A stretch of 13,269 nt of DNA, from NCBI GenBank assembly GCA_017500625.1, contig JAFVYX010000090.1, forward strand, positions 1 to 13,269. Direction: 5' to 3'. Every line of letters begins with the position of its first letter. Positions within the stretch are counted from its first letter, which is position 1. The notes beneath the pieces were generated by a model. That model made no database searches, was not told where the DNA came from, and saw only the letters and a list, made by a program, of their open reading frames with translations. Position numbers and translations under genes: made by a program. Positions 9,211-13,269 of the stretch are shown piece by piece. This DNA is from Clostridia bacterium (lineage in GTDB: Bacteria; Bacillota_A; Clostridia; Oscillospirales; CAG-272).

Positions 9211-9573
9211 ATGAAGCCAAGAGAAAAGCGGTGGCTCGGGTGGCTGTCAGCGGGATTCGGAGGGATCGCTAACGGCCTTCTCGGTACAGGAGGCGGTATG
9301 ATCATGGTGCTGGTGCTCTCGCGCCTCTATCCCGCCGAGGAAAAGAAAATGGTGGCAATTTCCACCGCTTGCACCCTTGTTTTTTCTGTTTTGACAATTA
9401 TACTTTACATCAAAAGAGGGTATATGCAGGGGGTCTCGCTTCTCCCTCTCCTCGTTCCCTCACTCCTCGGAGGTGCCCTTGGCGCACTTCTCCTTGGGCG
9501 CATCGGTAGCCGACTCCTTTATGCCGCCCTCGCCGCACTCCTCCTTTTCGGCGGCGTGCGCCTCCTTTTCTGA
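9211..9573 (+). CDS. Half-length TSUP (TauE/SafE) transporter, N-terminal half
   Basis: TSUP proteins are membrane transporters of sulfite, sulfonates and other anions, normally about 250 residues built from two similar four-helix halves. This 120-residue product has only the first half. The glycine-rich first helix contains GGIANGLLGTGGGMI (17-31, family motif), and about three more hydrophobic segments follow (about 44-64, 73-95, 100-120). The ATG follows a GGAAG ribosome binding site. The TGA stop (9571-9573) is one base before the ATG of the second half in another frame, so the two genes are almost certainly translated together. Because each ends or begins in the loop between halves, a natural split is likelier than a sequencing frameshift. 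The substrate cannot be told. Confidence 0.85.
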   Translation: MKPREKRWLGWLSAGFGGIANGLLGTGGGMIMVLVLSRLYPAEEKKMVAISTACTLVFSVLTIILYIKRGYMQGVSLLPLLVPSLLGGALGALLLGRIGSRLLYAALAALLLFGGVRLLF

Positions 9574-9574
9574 T

Positions 9575-9967
9575 ATGGGGGCGCTTCTTGTCTTTTTTGC
9601 CGCCGTCCTTTCGGGGCTCGGTATCGGCAGTGGCGGTCTCTATCTTCTGTACCTGACCGACGTCCTCGGCGTCGGCCAGTATGCGGCGCAGGGGCAGAAC
9701 CTCGCCTTTTTCGTCCTCGCCACCCTCGCCTCATCGATCCTCCACCTCCGCCGCGGCCACGTCGCGCTCGGGGAGCTTGCCCCCTTTCTCGCCGCAGGCC
9801 TTTTCGGCACTCTTCTCGGCTCTTTTCTGACCTCCGTCACTCCGCCTGCCCTTGCCAGGCATGCCTTTGGCGGCGTCATGATCGCGGGGGGCGCTGTGGC
9901 CCTTTTTCGCGCCCTTTTCGGTACTCGCGGGGAAAAAGAGAAAAAAAGCAGCCGCCGCAGGGCGTAG
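9575..9967 (+). CDS. Half-length TSUP (TauE/SafE) transporter, C-terminal half
   Basis: This 130-residue hydrophobic protein is the second TSUP half. It opens with VLSGLGIGSGGLYLLYL, parallel to the glycine motif of the preceding gene. LRRGHVALGELAPFL parallels the IKRGYMQGVSLLPLL segment of the first half, and LFGTLLGSFL parallels LLGGALGALL. About four membrane segments are visible, and the C-terminus is basic (GEKEKKSSRRRA). The ATG at 9575 is preferred over 9473, because the earlier start would code for a non-hydrophobic out-of-frame segment inside the first gene. No clear ribosome binding site precedes it, so restart after the upstream stop is likely. The two products together would make one full-size transporter of 250 residues. 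No terminator follows: the cysS promoter starts five bases after the stop. Confidence 0.85.
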   Translation: MGALLVFFAAVLSGLGIGSGGLYLLYLTDVLGVGQYAAQGQNLAFFVLATLASSILHLRRGHVALGELAPFLAAGLFGTLLGSFLTSVTPPALARHAFGGVMIAGGAVALFRALFGTRGEKEKKSSRRRA

Positions 9968-9971
9968 CATC

Positions 9972-10000
9972 TTGACAAACCGCCGTCGGTTGTCTATAAT
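9972..10000 (+). promoter_or_regulatory. Consensus sigma-A promoter of cysS
   Basis: TTGACA (9972-9977), a 17-base spacer and TATAAT (9995-10000) give a perfect match to the vegetative consensus in elements and spacing. Transcription would begin near 10006, leaving a leader of about 30 bases that is too short for a T-box riboswitch. The spacer and the end of the -35 hold an imperfect dyad, listed separately. Confidence 0.9.
9974..9994. repeat. Imperfect inverted repeat inside the cysS promoter
   Basis: GACAAACCG (9974-9982, one bulged A) and CGGTTGTC (9987-9994) can pair around a four-base loop. The dyad covers the last four bases of the -35 and the whole spacer, stopping exactly at the -10. 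A repressor or activator bound here would control cysS. As RNA it would form a hairpin behind the TSUP genes, but it has no U-tract. The function is inferred only from position. Confidence 0.4.
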
Positions 10001-10035
10001 GTTAAGGGAATATAAATTAAGACAAGAGGTTTGCT

Positions 10036-11439
10036 ATGATCAAGCTTTACAACACGCTTACCGCGCGCAAGGACCCCTTTGTACCGATCGAGGAGGGCAA
10101 GGTCAAAATGTATGCCTGCGGCCCCACGGTCTACAATTTCTTCCACGTCGGCAACGCGCGCTGCTTCGTTCTTTTCGATATGCTCCGCCGCTACTTCGAG
10201 TACCGCGGCTATGAGGTCACCTTCGTTCAGAACTTCACCGATATCGACGATAAGGTGATCCGCCGCGCCAACGAGGAGGGCGTCACCTATACCGACATTG
10301 CCGAGCGCTACATAAAGGAATACTTCACCGATGCCCGCGGCCTCGGCGTCCGCGCCGCCACGGTCCACCCCCACGCCACCGAAAACATTGAGGAGATCCT
10401 CTCGATCGTCAAGGGACTGGTCGACGAGGGCTTTGCCTATCCCATGGAGGGCGACGTCTATTTCCGCACCCGTAAGTTCCGCGATTACGGTAAGCTTTCG
10501 GGCCAGGCCATCGAGGACCTGGAGTCGGGCGCGCGCATTGACGTGAACGACAAAAAGGAGGATCCCCTCGACTTTGCCCTCTGGAAGGCCGCCAAGCCGG
10601 GCGAGCCCTCCTGGACCTCGCCTTGGGGTGAGGGGCGCCCCGGCTGGCACATCGAGTGCTCGGCCATGGTGCGCCGCTACCTCGGCGAAACGATCGACAT
10701 TCACTGCGGCGGTCAGGACCTCATCTTCCCGCACCACGAGAACGAGATCGCACAGTCCGAGTGCTGCAACCACGCCCCCTTCGCCAATTTCTGGCTCCAT
10801 AACGGCTACATCAACATCGACAACCGCAAGATGTCCAAATCGCTCGGCAACTTCTTCACGGTGCGTGAGGTCGCCGAGAAATACGGCTATCTGCCGATCC
10901 GTTATTTCCTGCTCTCCTCGCATTACCGCAGCCCCATCAACTTCTCGGAGGAGGTCATCGGCCAGGCCGCCGCGGCGCTTGAGCGCATCTTCAACTGTGC
11001 CGATTCTCTCGCCTTCTACGTGAAGAATGCCGAGGGCGATCTCCGCCCCGAGGAGGGGGAGCTTGTCGCCGCGATGAACGCCACCAAGGAGGCGATGATC
11101 GAGGGAATGGACGACGACTTCAATACGGGGGCGGGTATCGCCGCGCTCTTTGAGCTTGTCACCCTCATCAATAAGGCCCTCGCCGCCAAGCCGTCGGCCG
11201 CCGCCGCCCGCGAGGCGAAAAAGCTCCTTGACGAGATGACCGAGCTCTTCGGCTTCGTCCGCAGTGAGGACGAGGACGCCGAGCTTACGGCGTGGATCGA
11301 GGAAAGGATCGCCGCCCGTGCCGCCGCCAAGCGTGAGAAGAATTACGCCGCCGCCGACGCCATTCGCGCCGAGCTTCTCGAGCGCGGCGTTACCCTGCAG
11401 GATACCTCGCAGGGCACCAAATACACGATCGCTCGCTGA
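10036..11439 (+). CDS. cysS: Cysteinyl-tRNA synthetase
   Basis: CysRS, a class I synthetase, charges tRNA-Cys with cysteine in the cytoplasm. At 467 residues it is the usual bacterial length. The HIGH-type motif is HVGN (37-40) within [16 protein letters not shown]. The KMSKS loop is at 265-269 in full consensus form. The zinc that selects cysteine would be held by Cys28, Cys208 (GWHIEC), His233 (FPHHENE) and Glu237, matching the E. coli positions within one residue. The C-terminal helical and DALR-like anticodon region follows. The ATG has AGAGG at 10025-10029 as ribosome binding site. The gene sits behind its own consensus promoter and in front of a strong terminator, so it is a single-gene unit. 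Confidence 0.98.
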   Translation: MIKLYNTLTARKDPFVPIEEGKVKMYACGPTVYNFFHVGNARCFVLFDMLRRYFEYRGYEVTFVQNFTDIDDKVIRRANEEGVTYTDIAERYIKEYFTDARGLGVRAATVHPHATENIEEILSIVKGLVDEGFAYPMEGDVYFRTRKFRDYGKLSGQAIEDLESGARIDVNDKKEDPLDFALWKAAKPGEPSWTSPWGEGRPGWHIECSAMVRRYLGETIDIHCGGQDLIFPHHENEIAQSECCNHAPFANFWLHNGYINIDNRKMSKSLGNFFTVREVAEKYGYLPIRYFLLSSHYRSPINFSEEVIGQAAAALERIFNCADSLAFYVKNAEGDLRPEEGELVAAMNATKEAMIEGMDDDFNTGAGIAALFELVTLINKALAAKPSAAAAREAKKLLDEMTELFGFVRSEDEDAELTAWIEERIAARAAAKREKNYAAADAIRAELLERGVTLQDTSQGTKYTIAR

Positions 11440-11457
11440 TCCTCTGGAAAAAGCTGT

Positions 11458-11492
11458 CCCCCGTGGCCGTTTTCGGTCACGGGGGCTCTTTT
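11458..11492 (+). terminator. Intrinsic terminator of cysS
   Basis: A 12-bp GC-rich stem with one G-U pair (arms 11458-11469 and 11474-11485), capped by a TTTT loop, is followed by CTC and a run of seven T. It begins about 20 bases after the cysS stop and separates cysS from mecA. Confidence 0.93.
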
Positions 11493-11551
11493 TTTCCTCT
11501 TTCTTGAAAAAGGGACAGGAAGTGTAGGTTTCTTTTCCTTGGCGGTGCGCG

Positions 11552-11557
11552 TATAAT
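11552..11557 (+). promoter_or_regulatory. Possible -10 element of mecA
   Basis: A perfect TATAAT lies 22 bases before the mecA ATG. The -35 region is poor (TTTCTT at 17-base spacing), so this is only the -10 half of a promoter. If used, the leader would be about 16 bases, just enough for the AGGAG site. Confidence 0.4.
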
Positions 11558-11579
11558 GGAGAGGAAAGGAGATTACATA

Positions 11580-12143
11580 ATGGATCTTTTACGCATCAGC
11601 GATTCGAAGCTGAAGGTCACCCTGACCGAGGGGGATATGGAAAAATACCGCCTTGACGGTGAGAGCATGGATTACGATACCACGGAAACGCGGAGCGCCT
11701 TCTGGCAGATCCTTGACACGGCCAAAAGAGAGACGGGCTTCGATGCGGGCGGCGGTCGCCTGTTCGTTCAGGTGTACCCCTCGCGCGGCGGCGGCTGTGA
11801 GATGTACGTTACCCTGCTGACCGAGGACACCGACACCGCCGACGAGGAGGAGCCGCTCCCCCTCTCGGTCCGCAGCATCTACGCCTTTGCCACGCTTTCC
11901 GATCTCATCACCGCCTGCCAAAAGCTCTGTGACCTCGGCTACACGGGCGAGAGCGCCGTCTTTGCGGGGGAAGGGGGCTATTCGCTCGTCATTTCGGAGC
12001 GCTGGGAGTCGGGCCTCGGAGAATATGCCTTCCTTGAGGAATACGGCACCCGCCGATCGGGCGGTATCCGCCTTTCCTACCTCAAGGAGCACGAGAGGTG
12101 CCTGCGCGAGGGAGACGCCGTCTCTCTCTTTTCCACATTATAA
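11580..12143 (+). CDS. mecA: Adaptor protein MecA
   Basis: MecA delivers unfolded or specific substrates to the ClpC-ClpP protease and helps ClpC assemble into hexamers; in Bacillus it controls competence through ComK. The 187-residue product has the N-terminal substrate domain (1 to about 80), with RISDSKLKVTLTEGDMEKY near the start and RLFVQVYPSRGGGCEMYVT at its end. An acidic linker follows (about 82-95, TEDTDTADEEE). The C-terminal ClpC-binding domain (about 98-187) includes YAFATLSDLITACQKL and EYAFLEEYG. It is somewhat shorter than B. subtilis MecA (218), mainly because of the linker. The ATG at 11580 follows AGGAG. An in-frame ATG at 11556 overlaps the -10 element and was rejected. Its partner clpC is not in the window. 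Confidence 0.87.
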   Translation: MDLLRISDSKLKVTLTEGDMEKYRLDGESMDYDTTETRSAFWQILDTAKRETGFDAGGGRLFVQVYPSRGGGCEMYVTLLTEDTDTADEEEPLPLSVRSIYAFATLSDLITACQKLCDLGYTGESAVFAGEGGYSLVISERWESGLGEYAFLEEYGTRRSGGIRLSYLKEHERCLREGDAVSLFSTL

Positions 12144-12173
12144 AAAAAGGAGAAGCCGCGGCTTCTCCTTTTT
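12144..12173. terminator. Bidirectional terminator between mecA and rpiB
   Basis: A perfect 30-base palindrome has arms of A5 GGAGAAGCC and its complement around a CGCG centre. The T-run on each side makes it work in both directions. It starts one base after the mecA stop and lies five bases beyond the rpiB stop on the minus strand. Confidence 0.9.
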
Positions 12174-12178
12174 GGTTC

Positions 12179-12631
12179 TCAGAGCTCCTTGCCGTCCTCA
12201 ACGTCGGCGATCATTCCCACGCGGATCGCGTGGCGCCCCCCCTCGAATTCGGTGGACACGAAGAGGTCGGTGATGTCCTTCGCCAGCCCCGCGCCGATAA
12301 CGCGCGCCCCGAGGCACAGGACGTTCGCATCGTTGTGCAGGCGCGTCATGCGCGCGGAAAAGGTGTCACCGCACACGGCGGCGCGGATCCCGCGGAACTT
12401 GTTGGCGGTCATGCTCATACCGATGCCCGTACCGCAGACGAGAATGCCCAGCGCCTCGGCATCGCTCTGCACGGCCTTGGCCACGGCCGCCGCAAAGAGG
12501 GGATAGTGGCAGGAGGCGGCGCTGTCGGTGCCAAGATCCTTGACGGTAAAGCCCGCCTCGGTAAGATGCTCCTTCAGGATCTCCTTCAGCTCAAATCCGG
12601 CGCTGTCGGCGCCAACGTAGATGGTTTTCAT
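12179..12631 (-). CDS. rpiB: RpiB/LacA/LacB-family sugar-phosphate isomerase
   Basis: RpiB interconverts ribose 5-phosphate and ribulose 5-phosphate in the pentose phosphate pathway; LacAB relatives act on galactose 6-phosphate. The 150-residue protein has the catalytic Cys66 in ILVCGTGIGMSM, His99 in RLHNDANVL (ring opening) and the phosphate-binding FEGGRHAIR (Arg133, Arg137). Near the N-terminus it reads GADSAGFELK, so Ser10 stands where RpiB usually has His in the DHAG motif, and CHYPLF replaces the usual DYPxxA. Substrate specificity is therefore less certain. The ATG at 12631 follows GAGG and lies 11 bases after the tsaB stop; the GTG at 12646 was rejected. Co-transcription with tsaB is likely. 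Confidence 0.88.
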   Translation of the reverse strand: MKTIYVGADSAGFELKEILKEHLTEAGFTVKDLGTDSAASCHYPLFAAAVAKAVQSDAEALGILVCGTGIGMSMTANKFRGIRAAVCGDTFSARMTRLHNDANVLCLGARVIGAGLAKDITDLFVSTEFEGGRHAIRVGMIADVEDGKEL

Positions 12632-12642
12632 TGCGGTTATCC

Positions 12643-13269
12643 TCACTTTTCATTGTTTTCCTTGGAAAGCCGCTCCTGCCGCTCACGCTCGGCCTGCGGC
12701 AGACGGAGATAGATGGGGCGCAGCGCCTCATCGGTCACGGTCTCGCCTGCGGCGGCCATGCGATAGGCGCACCGTCCCGCGGCGGCCGCGTTCTGCTCGG
12801 AAAGGAGCAGGGGCGTGGGAAGGATCGGCACTCCCGCTCCTTCAAGGGCGGCGCGTGCCACGGCCATACCGTCACCGACAAGGCGCACTCCCTCGTCGGG
12901 ATAGGCGGTGCGTATCTCCGCGGCCAGCTCCTCGGCGGCGATCGCGCGGTCGGGCGTCAGTCGGGTAAGCACGCCCCCCTCACAGCGGAAGAGCGCCGTG
13001 TAGACCTGCGCGCGACGGGCGTCCATGACCGCCGCCACAAGGCCGTCAAGCGGCACCAGCTGCTCAGCCAGCGCCCAGAGCGCCGAGACCTCACAGCAGG
13101 GCTTCTCCCGTCCGAAGGCCAGGCCCTTGATGACCGCCGCCCCGATGCGGACGCCCGTAAAGGAGCCGGGGCCCGCCGTGCAGGCAAAGAGGTCGATGTC
13201 GTCCTCGGTGAGCGAGGTCGAGGTGAGAAGCGAGCGGATCATCGGGAGCAGAAGCTCACTGTGCGAGCG
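12643..13269 (-). CDS. tsaB: TsaB, tRNA N6-threonylcarbamoyladenosine (t6A) factor, partial
   Basis: TsaB is the inactive paralogue of TsaD that forms the TsaBDE complex, which transfers threonylcarbamoyl to A37 of ANN-decoding tRNAs. The visible 208 residues contain the hallmark TAGPGSFTGVRIG (about 32-44 of the visible part) and the DARRAQVY segment. The frame stays open upstream to the window edge, reading RSHSELLLP before the first internal Met. That matches the HSELLLP stretch normally about 30-40 residues into TsaB, so the true start lies outside the window. The ATG at 13242 is internal. The gene ends 11 bases before rpiB, and the rpiB ribosome binding site overlaps the tsaB stop. The C-terminal tail is rich in Arg, Glu and Lys. 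Confidence 0.95.
   Translation of the reverse strand, partial: RSHSELLLPMIRSLLTSTSLTEDDIDLFACTAGPGSFTGVRIGAAVIKGLAFGREKPCCEVSALWALAEQLVPLDGLVAAVMDARRAQVYTALFRCEGGVLTRLTPDRAIAAEELAAEIRTAYPDEGVRLVGDGMAVARAALEGAGVPILPTPLLLSEQNAAAAGRCAYRMAAAGETVTDEALRPIYLRLPQAERERQERLSKENNEK

Noticed and set aside
9393..9406. TTGACA followed closely by TATACT inside the first TSUP gene
   Set aside because: The spacing is only 2 bases, so it cannot serve as a promoter.
9994..10923. 309-aa minus-strand ORF opposite cysS
   Set aside because: It is antisense to the conserved catalytic core of CysRS and would run into the cysS promoter.

Overview
The window is a GC-rich (about 60% by eye), gene-dense bacterial chromosomal segment made of housekeeping genes. 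MecA, a SpoIIIE/FtsK translocase with a long Pro/Thr linker, a Firmicutes-type short TtcA, strong AGGAG-type ribosome binding sites and intrinsic hairpin plus U-tract terminators point to Bacillota, most likely a GC-rich uncultured clostridium of the Oscillospiraceae or Christensenellales kind. The placement is inference; no rRNA or species marker is present.

Layout. (1) ligA (+) at the left edge. (2) A ttcA-like tRNA thiolation gene (-), converging on ligA at a shared bidirectional terminator. (3) A short N-acetylmuramoyl-L-alanine amidase (+), divergent from ttcA. (4) A five-gene minus-strand operon running from 9020 down to 3530: ftsK/spoIIIE, a DJ-1/PfpI protein, a GNAT acetyltransferase, 5-formyltetrahydrofolate cyclo-ligase and a multi-zinc-ribbon protein of unknown function. 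It ends at a second bidirectional terminator. (5) Two back-to-back half-length TSUP (TauE/SafE) transporter genes (+), divergent from ftsK across a short AT-rich region with an inverted repeat. (6) cysS (+) behind a perfect-consensus sigma-A promoter, closed by a strong terminator. (7) mecA (+). (8) tsaB followed by rpiB (-), converging on mecA at a third bidirectional terminator; tsaB runs off the right edge.

Functions. The genes cover DNA replication and repair (LigA), chromosome segregation (FtsK), tRNA modification and charging (TtcA, TsaB, CysS), proteolysis control (MecA), wall hydrolysis (amidase), one-carbon and pentose metabolism (cyclo-ligase, RpiB) and stress or repair (DJ-1). There is no mobile element, CRISPR array, rRNA or tRNA, and no gene-free stretch longer than about 200 bases. 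The longest, 9021-9210, is the ftsK/TSUP divergent control region.

I found no clear new multi-gene system. The items most worth a second look are the split TSUP transporter, the uncharacterised zinc-ribbon protein, the dyad inside the cysS promoter spacer, the dyad between ftsK and the TSUP pair, and an RpiB homologue lacking the usual active-site His.
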